Source of the DNA: Amycolatopsis lexingtonensis
GTDB taxonomy: Bacteria; Actinomycetota; Actinomycetes; Mycobacteriales; Pseudonocardiaceae
DNA length: 64,000 nt
Assembly: GCF_014873755.1 (NCBI RefSeq)
Contig: NZ_JADBEG010000001.1
Location: forward strand, 5,749,501 to 5,813,500
Reading direction: 5' to 3'
Position 1 is the stretch's first letter, and the number at the start of each line of letters is the position of its first letter. Both the position numbers and the translations under genes were made by a program. Of the stretch, positions 25,011 to 31,987 are shown piece by piece. Under the pieces are notes generated by a model. The model was not told where the DNA came from and did not search any database. It saw only the letters and a list, made by a program, of their open reading frames with translations.

Positions 25011-26032
25011 CCACCCCCACCAAGGAAACCTCGGCCCCCGCCGCACCCGCGCAGCCGAGCGCCGCACGCCGGGTGCTGACCGGCATCGGCGTGCAGAACT
25101 CGAGCCTGATCATCACGCTCATCGCGCTGGTGATCCTGCTGAGCGTGCTGAACGAGAACTTCTTCCGCACCAACAACCTGCTGCTGATCGGCAGCGCGAT
25201 CACCATCATGGGGCTGCTGGCCCTGGTGCAGACCCTGGTGATCATCCTGGGCGCGCTGGACATCTCGGTCGGCTCGATGGCCGGGCTCGCCTCGGTCGTC
25301 TCGGCGATGGTGTTCACCTCGACCGGCAACTCCGAGGTCGGCATCCTCGCCGCGGTCGGCGTCGGCATCCTCTGCGGCCTGGTCAACGGCATGATCATCA
25401 TCTTCGGCCGGGTCAACCCGGTGGTCGCGACGCTGGCGATGCTCGCCACCTACAAGGGCATCGCGCAGGTGATCTCCGACGGCAAGGCGCAGGGCTACAC
25501 CGGCGGCGACGACCTGTTCATCTTCCTGGCCAAGGGGTCCGTGCTCGGGCTGCCGTCGCTGGTGTGGGTGTTCCTGATCGTCGCGGCGCTGCTGCACTTC
25601 CTGCTGAAGTACACCGACATCGGCCGCAACGTCTACGCCATCGGCGGCAACGACACCGCCGCGCGGCTGGCCGGCATCAACATCAACCGGTACATCATCG
25701 GCGTGTACGCGCTGGTCGGCGTGGTCGCGGCGATCGCGGGCGTGCTGATCACCGCGCGCACCGGCTCCGGCCAGCCGACGTCCGGCTCGGAAGGCCTGGA
25801 GCTGCAGGCCGTCACCGGCGCCGCGCTCGGCGGGACGATGCTCAAGGGCGGCCGCGGCTCGATCATCTCCACCGTGCTCGCGGTGATCATCCTGGGCGTG
25901 CTCGACAACGGCATGTCCGGGCTGGGCATCAACCCGTTCTGGCAGAACGTCGCGCACGGCGCCCTGCTCGTGATCGCGGTGGTGCTGCAGCAACTGCGCA
26001 GCGGGGAGCGCCGCGTCGGCCTGCCCGAGTAG
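25007..26032 (+). CDS. CUT2 sugar ABC transporter permease (AraH/RbsC type)
   Basis: 341 aa, with a Pro/Ala-rich cytoplasmic start then 8-10 membrane helices (SLIITLIALVILLSVLNENF, TIMGLLALVQTLVIILGALD, IIIFGRVNPVVATLAMLATY). The family loop ISVGSMAGLASVV and the EAA-like region GGNDTAARLAGININRYIIG are intact. It should form a homodimeric channel with the ATPase upstream. The ATGA overlap indicates coupled translation. Confidence 0.93.
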   Translation: MTTPTKETSAPAAPAQPSAARRVLTGIGVQNSSLIITLIALVILLSVLNENFFRTNNLLLIGSAITIMGLLALVQTLVIILGALDISVGSMAGLASVVSAMVFTSTGNSEVGILAAVGVGILCGLVNGMIIIFGRVNPVVATLAMLATYKGIAQVISDGKAQGYTGGDDLFIFLAKGSVLGLPSLVWVFLIVAALLHFLLKYTDIGRNVYAIGGNDTAARLAGININRYIIGVYALVGVVAAIAGVLITARTGSGQPTSGSEGLELQAVTGAALGGTMLKGGRGSIISTVLAVIILGVLDNGMSGLGINPFWQNVAHGALLVIAVVLQQLRSGERRVGLPE

Positions 26033-26047
26033 CGCGGGCGGGCGGCG

Positions 26048-26716
26048 GTGAGCGGTCCACGGAGCCTGCACGCGCGCATCGTCGACGAACTGGGCAGGCT
26101 CATCGTCGAAGGCGTCCTCGGGGACGGGCAGCCGCTCGTCCCCGAGGAGCTCGGGCGGCGCTTCTCGGCGTCCCGCACGGTGGTGCGCGAGGCGCTGCGC
26201 GTCCTGGAGTCCAAGGGCATGGTCACCGCGCGCCCGCGGGTCGGCACGTGGACGCTGCCGCCCGAGGCGTGGGACGCGATCGACCCGGACGTCATCGCCT
26301 GGCGCGTCAACGGTCCCGACCGCCTCCGCCATCTGCGCGAACTGCTGGAGCTGCGGCTGATGCTCGAGCCCCAGGCGGCGAGGATGGCCGCACAGCACCG
26401 GCGTCCGGACGAGCTTTCGGCGATGGCCGCGGCGTACGAACTGATGGCGGACGCGGTCGAGCGGTCCGACGCGGTGGCGTTCCGGGACGCCGACTCGCGG
26501 TTCCACGCGGCGCTGATCCGCGCGTCCGGGAACGCGTTGATCGCGCAGCTGCAGGTGCCCGTCGTGGCGGCGTTGCGGGCGCACGGCGAACCGATGGAGC
26601 TGGTCGCGCATTCCCGCGTGCTGACGCTGGTGCTGGCTAAGAACGCCGACGGGGCCGAAGCCGCGTCGCGCAGATTGCTGGAAACCGTTGCGCCGTACCG
26701 CTCACCGGCACCTTGA
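26048..26716 (+). CDS. FadR/GntR-family regulator of the sugar operon
   Basis: 222 aa from GTG, 15 bases after the permease. The N-terminal winged helix (about 8-75) has the GntR pattern IVDELGRLIVEGVLGDGQPL, EELGRRFSASRTVVREALRVLESKGMVTARP split over two helices. The C-terminal all-helical FCD domain (about 95-215) shows the family ligands LELRLMLEPQAARMAA, DADSRFHAALIRASGN and H-rich AHSRV, which often bind a metal plus a carboxylic acid ligand. As the last gene of the transport operon it is likely an autoregulator acting at 22311-22321. An aldonic or uronic acid effector would suit both FCD chemistry and pectin use (inference). Confidence 0.9.
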   Translation: MSGPRSLHARIVDELGRLIVEGVLGDGQPLVPEELGRRFSASRTVVREALRVLESKGMVTARPRVGTWTLPPEAWDAIDPDVIAWRVNGPDRLRHLRELLELRLMLEPQAARMAAQHRRPDELSAMAAAYELMADAVERSDAVAFRDADSRFHAALIRASGNALIAQLQVPVVAALRAHGEPMELVAHSRVLTLVLAKNADGAEAASRRLLETVAPYRSPAP

Positions 26717-26741
26717 CACGTCCACCGGGAAGCGCTTCACT
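26713..26741 (+). promoter_or_regulatory. Promoter with LacI-type operator before the GH105 gene
   Basis: A consensus -35 TTGACA (26713-26718) overlaps the stop of the GntR gene; 17 bases on is a weak -10 TTCACT. In the spacer lies GAAGCGCTTC (26729-26738), the core of LacI-family carbohydrate operators (extended: GGGAAGCGCTTCAC). No lacI gene is in the window. Confidence 0.55.
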
Positions 26742-26786
26742 CGCTGCGGATGACCGCCGCCATGACGTGCTGAGGAGGACGCTTCC

Positions 26787-27866
26787 ATGCGTTTCCCGGG
26801 AATTCGCGGCTTTGGCGTGCTCGCGGCCGCGGCCCTGGCAGGCGGTCTGTTGACGGCCCCCGTCGCTGCCGCTGCCGTTTCCTGCGCCGTTTCGGACGAG
26901 ATGGTCGCCGCGGGCAACTACTGGGCCGCGAACGGGACGAACCCGGCCCCGGCCGACTGGCAGAACGCGACGTTCCACGTCGGCAACCTGGCCCTGGTCC
27001 GGACCACCGGCCAGTCCAACCACAAGACGTACCCGTGGGCGCAGGCGAACGGCTACCAGCTGCCGTCCGATCCGAAGCGCCCGTTCTTCCCGGACAACCA
27101 GGCAGCGGGCGAGGCGTACCTGGACCTGTACACCTACTTCCACCCGGAGATCCCGCTCGACTCGATCCGCACGCGGATCCGTGACGAGGTGGCGTCCGTG
27201 CAGGCGGGGCACCGCGATTACTGGAACTACGTCGACGCGCTGAACATGGCGATGCCGTCCTTCGCCCGGATGGGCCTGATCGACCACGATCCGTCCTATT
27301 TGGACGCGATGGACCGGCTCTTCCGGACGTCGGAACACAAGCTGTACCACGAGTTCACCGGGTTGTGGTACCGCGACGAGCGGTTCAAGGGCTCGGGCGT
27401 GTTCTGGTCGCGCGGCAACGGCTGGGCGCTGGCGGCGCTGACGAAGGTGCTGCAGGTCCTGCCGTCCGACGACCCGCGACGGCCGGAGTACCTGCGGGTG
27501 TTCAAGAAAATGGCGTCGACGCTGGCACTCGCCCAGCGCCGCGACGGCTTCTGGAACGCGGACCTGCTGAACCCGTGGAACCACGGCGGCCCGGAGACGA
27601 GCGGCACGGCGTTCTTCACGTTCGGCATCGGCTGGGGCATCACCGCGGGCATCCTGGACGCGGCGCGGTACCGCCCGGTGGTGGACAAGGCGTGGACGGC
27701 GCTGTCGACGAAGGCGTTGCAGCCCAGCGGTTTGGTCGGCTACGTCCAGCCGGTGGGCGACCGCCCGGCAACGGCGAAACCGACGGACACCGCGGCCTAC
27801 GGCGTCGGCGCGTTCCTGCTGGCGGGTCAGGAAGTGGCCAAGCTCCAGGGCTGCCCGGCGGAGTAG
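26787..27866 (+). CDS. Secreted GH105/GH88-clan unsaturated uronyl hydrolase
   Basis: 359 aa with signal peptide (RGFGVLAAAALAGGLLTAPV, cleavage near AAA). Family landmarks: FHVGNLALVRTTG (about 67-79), YWNYVDALNMAMPSFARMG with the catalytic-type Asp, FTGLWYRDERFKGSGVFWSR and RGNGWALAALTKVLQVLP, ETSGTAFFTFGIGWGI. It removes unsaturated galacturonate from rhamnogalacturonan-type oligomers; exact linkage unknown. It has a strong GAGGAGG ribosome-binding site. It follows the sugar transporter operon but has its own promoter/operator and terminator. Confidence 0.88.
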   Translation: MRFPGIRGFGVLAAAALAGGLLTAPVAAAAVSCAVSDEMVAAGNYWAANGTNPAPADWQNATFHVGNLALVRTTGQSNHKTYPWAQANGYQLPSDPKRPFFPDNQAAGEAYLDLYTYFHPEIPLDSIRTRIRDEVASVQAGHRDYWNYVDALNMAMPSFARMGLIDHDPSYLDAMDRLFRTSEHKLYHEFTGLWYRDERFKGSGVFWSRGNGWALAALTKVLQVLPSDDPRRPEYLRVFKKMASTLALAQRRDGFWNADLLNPWNHGGPETSGTAFFTFGIGWGITAGILDAARYRPVVDKAWTALSTKALQPSGLVGYVQPVGDRPATAKPTDTAAYGVGAFLLAGQEVAKLQGCPAE

Positions 27867-27870
27867 ACCA

Positions 27871-27927
27871 AAGTCCGTGAATGCCACATCGAGGGACTAA
27901 GTGTCCGTGAATGTGGCATTCACGGAC
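27871..27927. repeat. Palindromic family repeat between converging genes
   Basis: 27903-27927 is a hairpin with stem GTCCGTGAATG / CATTCACGGAC and loop TGG. A partial copy (AGTCCGTGAATGCCACAT) lies just before it at 27872. It ends on the first base of the dinB stop codon, so it serves both converging transcripts. Confidence 0.8.
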
Positions 27928-29240
27928 TATCGACGCAGGCAGTCGCCGGGGTCGCCGCGGGTCAGGGCCGGGTCGGACTGGGGGAAGGTGCGGGCCACGC
28001 CGGGGCCGGACGAGCGGTGCTCGAACCGGACCGTCACGCGGCCGTGGCCCGCGCCCTGGACCCAGCCCGTGCCGAACTCCTCGTGGACCACGTCATCACC
28101 CTGGCGCCACTCCGAAGGGGCCGTGGGCGCCGGGGTCGCCGCCGTGACCACCGTCGACGTCGAAGGGACCGGAGGGGCGGCCAGGGTGAACAGGGCGTCC
28201 TGGTGCGGTACCGAAAGGCCGCTGTAGGCCACGCCCGCCAGCCGGATGCCGCCGAACTCCGCCGGGTCCAGCAGCAGGCGCTCCGCCGTCGCCGCCAGTT
28301 CGGCCAGGTCGTCGGTCGGGGCGGAGATCGTCTCCGACCGGGTCACCGTGTGCATGTCCGTGTGCCGCAGCTTGATCACCACCGTCCGGGCCACGCGCTC
28401 GGCCTTGAGCAGCCGCTGGTGCGCGCCGGCGGCGATGCGCCGGACCTCCGCTTTCAACGACGGCAGGTCCTTGATGTCGGTGTCGAACGTCGTCTCGGCG
28501 CTGACCTGCTTGGTCTCGGCGCGGCCGGCCACCGGGCGGTCGTCAGCGCCGGTCGCGAGGCGGCGCAGGTCGCGGCCGACCACGCCGCCGAGGGTCGCGA
28601 CCGCGTCCTGTTCGGACAGTGCCGCCAGCTGCCCGAGCGTCTGGACGCCGATGAACCGCAGCTTGCCTTCGGCGACCGGGCCGATCCCCCACAGCGCGCG
28701 CACCGGCAGCGGCGCCAGGAACTCCCGCTCGGTGCCCTGCGGCACGACCAGCAGCCCGTCCGGCTTGGCCTCGTCGGACGCGATCTTCGCGATCTGCTTG
28801 CCGTTCCCCGCGCCGATCGACGCCACCAGGCCGGTTTCCGCGCGGATCCGCGCGCGCAGCGAGGCGCAGAACTCCGTGACCTCGTCCAGCGAAGCACCGA
28901 CGAGCGACGGCGGTTCGGCGAAGGCTTCGTCGAGCGAGATCTTCTCCAGCACCGGCGCCACCGCGGAGACGACGGCGAACACCTCATGGCTGAGCCGCTC
29001 GTAGACGCGGAACCGCGGCGGCACGATGACGCCGTTCGCCGGCAGCAGCCGCCGTGCCTGCGCCATCGGCATCGCCGACTTGATGCCGAACGCGCGGGAC
29101 TCGTAACTGGCGCCGGCGACGACCCCGCGCGGGCCGAGGCCGCCGACGAGCACCGGGCGCCCGGCCAGCGTCGGACGGGTGAGCTGCTCGGCCGAGGCGT
29201 AGAAGGCGTCCAGGTCGAGGTGGATCACCCAGCGGGCCAC
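27927..29240 (-). CDS. dinB: DNA polymerase IV (DinB), Y-family
   Basis: 437 aa from GTG. Palm/catalytic motifs are intact: VIHLDLDAFYASAEQ (first carboxylates), YESRAFGIKSAMPMAQA and VLEKISLDEAFAE (catalytic SLDE). Thumb helix-hairpin-helix region at about 170-230 (LWGIGPVAEGKLRFIGVQTL). The little-finger domain ends near 350. An extra C-terminal tail (EWRQGDDVVHEEFGTGWVQG ... RVTVRFEHRSSGPGVARTF) is found in actinobacterial relatives. It performs translesion synthesis. It is the last gene of the ABC-exporter operon, one base after the HTH gene, so its expression may follow exporter control. I see no LexA box nearby. Confidence 0.93.
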   Translation of the reverse strand: MARWVIHLDLDAFYASAEQLTRPTLAGRPVLVGGLGPRGVVAGASYESRAFGIKSAMPMAQARRLLPANGVIVPPRFRVYERLSHEVFAVVSAVAPVLEKISLDEAFAEPPSLVGASLDEVTEFCASLRARIRAETGLVASIGAGNGKQIAKIASDEAKPDGLLVVPQGTEREFLAPLPVRALWGIGPVAEGKLRFIGVQTLGQLAALSEQDAVATLGGVVGRDLRRLATGADDRPVAGRAETKQVSAETTFDTDIKDLPSLKAEVRRIAAGAHQRLLKAERVARTVVIKLRHTDMHTVTRSETISAPTDDLAELAATAERLLLDPAEFGGIRLAGVAYSGLSVPHQDALFTLAAPPVPSTSTVVTAATPAPTAPSEWRQGDDVVHEEFGTGWVQGAGHGRVTVRFEHRSSGPGVARTFPQSDPALTRGDPGDCLRR

Positions 29241-29241
29241 G

Positions 29242-29553
29242 TCAGTCCCCGCCGGTGGCGTCCAGCAGCTGGTGGAGCGCCTTGGTGTAGCTCTCGAACG
29301 CCGCGCGCCCGGCCGCGGTGAGCCGGACCAGGGTGACCGGCGTGCGGTGCTCGTAGGCCTTGGTGATCTCGACGTACTCGGCGTCCTCGAGCTTGCGCAG
29401 GTGCGTCGAAAGGTTGCCCGCCGTCATGTCCAGGAGCTGCTGCAGCCGCGGGAAGGTGATCTGGTCGCCGGTGCGCAGCCCGGCCAGCGCGACGGTGACC
29501 CGCAGCCGGGCCTGGGCGTGGATGACGGGGTCGAGCTGCGGCAGTTCGCTCAT
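29242..29553 (-). CDS. Small winged-helix transcriptional regulator
   Basis: 103 aa. It is a single MarR/ArsR-like winged helix: QARLRVTVALAGLRTGDQIT, FPRLQQLLDMTAGNLSTHLRKLEDAEYVEI (helix-turn-helix with recognition helix TAGNLSTHLRKLE), then wing KAYEHRTPVTLVRLTAAGRA. This matches the HTH_34-type regulators that accompany ABC-2 exporters. The start overlaps the stop of the membrane protein gene by 4 bases. Two 17-base inverted repeats at the operon promoter (31863-31905) are its likely operators. Confidence 0.85.
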   Translation of the reverse strand: MSELPQLDPVIHAQARLRVTVALAGLRTGDQITFPRLQQLLDMTAGNLSTHLRKLEDAEYVEITKAYEHRTPVTLVRLTAAGRAAFESYTKALHQLLDATGGD

Positions 29554-30155
29554 CGGCGCCGCTCGCGGGCGAAGTACACGATCGAGGCGAGCAGGAACCC
29601 GCCACCGCCGCAGATCGTGAGCACGAGGAAGTTGTGCGGGTAGCCCACGAGCACGCTCAGCGCGGCCGACACGATCATCCACGCGCCGAGGCCGTACATC
29701 AGCTTGTCCTGCCAGACCATGCCACCCGCCAGGTACATCACCCCGGTGAGCAGCAGCCAGGTGCCCGACCACAGCAGCGACACCTGGTCCGCCGAGAGCA
29801 CCTGGAACCACGTGATCCGGATGTCGACGACCATCAGCCCGAGCGCGGAAAGCGCCCAGCCGTAGCCGTACATCGCGCCGACCGTCCGGGACGGCCCGCG
29901 GATGCCGCGGCCGGAGCGGATGCTGGTGTAGGTGGTGTAGGCCATGGCCCCGAGGAACAGCACCGGGACGACGACGGCGCCGGCGACCCAGCCGGGCACC
30001 GCCGTCCAGAACCGCGTGGTGCCGTAGGTGAAGCCCCAGCCGACGATCCAGGCGAAGGCCCAGGCCGCGAGCATCCGCGCCGGTCCCCCGCCGAATTCGC
30101 GCTGGTTGCGCCGGGACTGCCGGGCGATCAGGTCCAGCGACTCCTCGGCCGACAT
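29550..30155 (-). CDS. Integral membrane protein of the ABC exporter operon
   Basis: 201 aa, six predicted helices (MLAAWAFAWIVGWGFTYGTT, VAGAVVVPVLFLGAMAYTTY, ALSALGLMVVDI, LLWSGTWLLLTGVMYLAGGM, GAWMIVSAALSVLVGYPHNF, LVLTICGGGGFLLASIVYFA). Proteins of this kind sit beside HTH_34 regulators and ABC-2 transporters and have no assigned function; a sensor or accessory subunit is possible. A GTG at 30170 would add five residues; both starts have only moderate ribosome-binding sites. Confidence 0.75.
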   Translation of the reverse strand: MSAEESLDLIARQSRRNQREFGGGPARMLAAWAFAWIVGWGFTYGTTRFWTAVPGWVAGAVVVPVLFLGAMAYTTYTSIRSGRGIRGPSRTVGAMYGYGWALSALGLMVVDIRITWFQVLSADQVSLLWSGTWLLLTGVMYLAGGMVWQDKLMYGLGAWMIVSAALSVLVGYPHNFLVLTICGGGGFLLASIVYFARERRR

Positions 30156-30216
30156 CGGCTCGTCTTCCACCCGCTCCGCCCTCCTCCCGTGCACCTGCAC
30201 GGAAGCTAACACGCAC

Positions 30217-30948
30217 TCAGAGCCGGGCCGTGTCCAGCCGGAACCGCCGCACCACGATCAACGCCGGGACGACCAGCCAGCCCGCCAGCACGAGCACCGC
30301 GACCCACGTGCCGGACGCGTGCGTCAGCGGGTCGAGACCGACCCGGCGCAGCCAGTAGGTCGGCACGAAGTGCGCCACCGTCGCCATCCAGCCCGGCAGG
30401 ATCTCCAGCGGGATCCACAGCCCGCCGAGCATGCCCAGCGGCATCATCAGGGCGCCGGTGACCGCGCCGACCGTGTCGCCCTTGCCGAACAGGCCGATGG
30501 CCAGGCCGAGGACGGCGAACGGGAGGGTGGCCGCCCACAGGAACACCAGCTGACGGCCCCATTCGGCCGGGGTGAGCGGTTCCCCGCGCAGGAAGCCGAC
30601 GAAGAAGATCGCCAGCAGCACCGGCAGGGCGACGGCCATCGCCGACGCGACCTTGACGGCGAGGTAGCCGGGGCCGCGCATCGGCGTGAGCCGCAACTGC
30701 CGCTGCCAGCCGTCCGTGCGTTCCTGCGCCACCCTCGTGCCGGTGAACAGGGCGCCGCCGCTGGCGCCGTACGCGGCCATGCCGATCATCGTCTGCGTGC
30801 TCGAGTGCAGGCCGTTGTCCAGGACGTAGTCGCCGAAGATGGCCCCGAAGAGCAGGTACATCGCGACCGGCATGCCGATGGTGAAGATCGTGAACTGCGG
30901 GCTGCGGACGATCCGCTTGATCTCGAGGCTCAGGTAGGTGGTGTTCAC
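30217..30948 (-). CDS. ABC-2 type exporter permease
   Basis: 243 aa with six helices in the ABC-2 pattern: first helix (FTIFTIGMPVAMYLLFGAIF) after a short LEIKRIVRSPQ amphipathic start, ERTDGWQRQLRLTPMRGPGYL coupling region, then paired helices ending in AVLVLAGWLVVPALIVVRRF. Works with the ATPase at 30945 (starts overlap by 4 bases) to export drugs, lipids or peptides; substrate unknown. Confidence 0.9.
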   Translation of the reverse strand: MNTTYLSLEIKRIVRSPQFTIFTIGMPVAMYLLFGAIFGDYVLDNGLHSSTQTMIGMAAYGASGGALFTGTRVAQERTDGWQRQLRLTPMRGPGYLAVKVASAMAVALPVLLAIFFVGFLRGEPLTPAEWGRQLVFLWAATLPFAVLGLAIGLFGKGDTVGAVTGALMMPLGMLGGLWIPLEILPGWMATVAHFVPTYWLRRVGLDPLTHASGTWVAVLVLAGWLVVPALIVVRRFRLDTARL

Positions 30949-31844
30949 GCGGCGGCCTCCTCGGCGGTGAGCGCCAGGAAAGCCTCTTCGAGGCCCAGCG
31001 CGGTGATTTCGATGTCGGACGCCGCCGGGTGCGCGGCGAGCAGGGCGCGGACGGCGGCGTCGGAGTCGGCGCAGGCCAGCTCGGAGCGGCCGGCGCGCAA
31101 CTGCACGCTCGTGACGCCGGGGAGCGCGGCCAGCTCGGCTTCCGTCGCGCCGGGCACGACGGCCTTGAGCACGCGGCCGGACACCGCGGCCCGGACCTCG
31201 GCGACCGGCCCGTCGGCGACGACGAGGCCGTGGCGCATCAGCACCACGCGGTCGGCGTAGTCCTCGGCTTCGGCGAGGTAGTGCGTCGCGAACAGGACGG
31301 TCCGGCCGGTGGCGGCGAACTCACGGATGGCCGCCCAGAACGCCCGCCTGCCGTCGACGTCCATCGCGGCGGTGGGCTCGTCGAGCACGAGCAGCTGCGG
31401 GTCGCCGGCCAGCGCGAGCGCGAACCGCACGCGCTGCCGCTCGCCGCCGGAAAGCTTGCCGCAGCGGCGTTTGACGAGGTTCGTCAGGCCGGCGCGGGCG
31501 AGCACCTCGGCCGCGGGCAGCGGCTTCGCGTGCGTCGAAACGATGAGGTCGACGAGCTCGCCGACCGTGGCGTCCGGCAGCAGCGCGCCGTTCTGCATCA
31601 TCGCGCCGACCAGCCCGCGGTCGACGGCCTCGCGCGGGCTGCCACCCGCGACGGTCACCTCCCCCGCGTCCGGCTCGGTCAGGCCGAGCAGCATGTCGAC
31701 GGTGGTCGACTTGCCCGCGCCGTTCGGCCCGAGCAGCGCGACGACCTCGCCGCGCGCGACCTCGACGGACACGCCGCCGACCGCCGTGACCCGGCCGAAC
31801 CGCTTGGTCAAGCCGTGGAGTGCGAACGCCGGTCCCCCAGTCAT
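30945..31844 (-). CDS. ABC exporter ATP-binding protein
   Basis: 299 aa. Walker A GPNGAGKSTTVDML (about 40-53), Q-loop GAMMQNGALLPDATVGEL, signature LSGGERQRVRFALAL, Walker B LLVLDEPTAAMDVDGRR, H-loop LFATHYLAEAEDYADR. The C-terminal ~75 residues (LPGVTSVQLRAGRSELACAD) resemble the extra domain of DrrA-type multidrug exporters. It has an ideal AAAGGAGG ribosome-binding site 5 bases before the ATG and heads a five-gene operon (ATPase, permease, membrane protein, regulator, dinB). Confidence 0.93.
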   Translation of the reverse strand: MTGGPAFALHGLTKRFGRVTAVGGVSVEVARGEVVALLGPNGAGKSTTVDMLLGLTEPDAGEVTVAGGSPREAVDRGLVGAMMQNGALLPDATVGELVDLIVSTHAKPLPAAEVLARAGLTNLVKRRCGKLSGGERQRVRFALALAGDPQLLVLDEPTAAMDVDGRRAFWAAIREFAATGRTVLFATHYLAEAEDYADRVVLMRHGLVVADGPVAEVRAAVSGRVLKAVVPGATEAELAALPGVTSVQLRAGRSELACADSDAAVRALLAAHPAASDIEITALGLEEAFLALTAEEAAA

Positions 31845-31862
31845 GGCGTCCTCCTTTCGTGG

Positions 31863-31919
31863 ACTTTGCGTTTCAAACTCGATGGTGCACTTTGTAACAC
31901 AAAGTCCACGGACCTTCAA
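31863..31919 (-). promoter_or_regulatory. Promoter with two matching operators for the ABC exporter operon
   Basis: On the minus strand: -35 TTGAAG (31919-31914), 17 bases, -10 TACAAA (31896-31891). Site A, ACTTTGTAACACAAAGT (31889-31905), is a perfect 6-5-6 inverted repeat over the -10. Site B, ACTTTGCGTTTCAAACT (31863-31879), is the same length with one mismatched pair and lies between promoter and gene. Centres are 26 bases apart. The regulator encoded at 29242 is the natural candidate. Confidence 0.65.
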
Positions 31920-31930
31920 AGCCCGTGGCA

Positions 31931-31969
31931 CGAAAACGGGGTGCCGGGCAGTGTGCCCGGCACCCCGTT
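31931..31969 (-). terminator. Rho-independent terminator of the peptidase gene
   Basis: A 16-bp perfect stem (left arm AACGGGGTGCCGGGCA, loop of 3) is followed on the minus strand by TTTTCG. It lies about 20 bases past the S33 peptidase stop codon. Confidence 0.85.
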
Positions 31970-31987
31970 CCTCAGGGTTTCCGCAGG

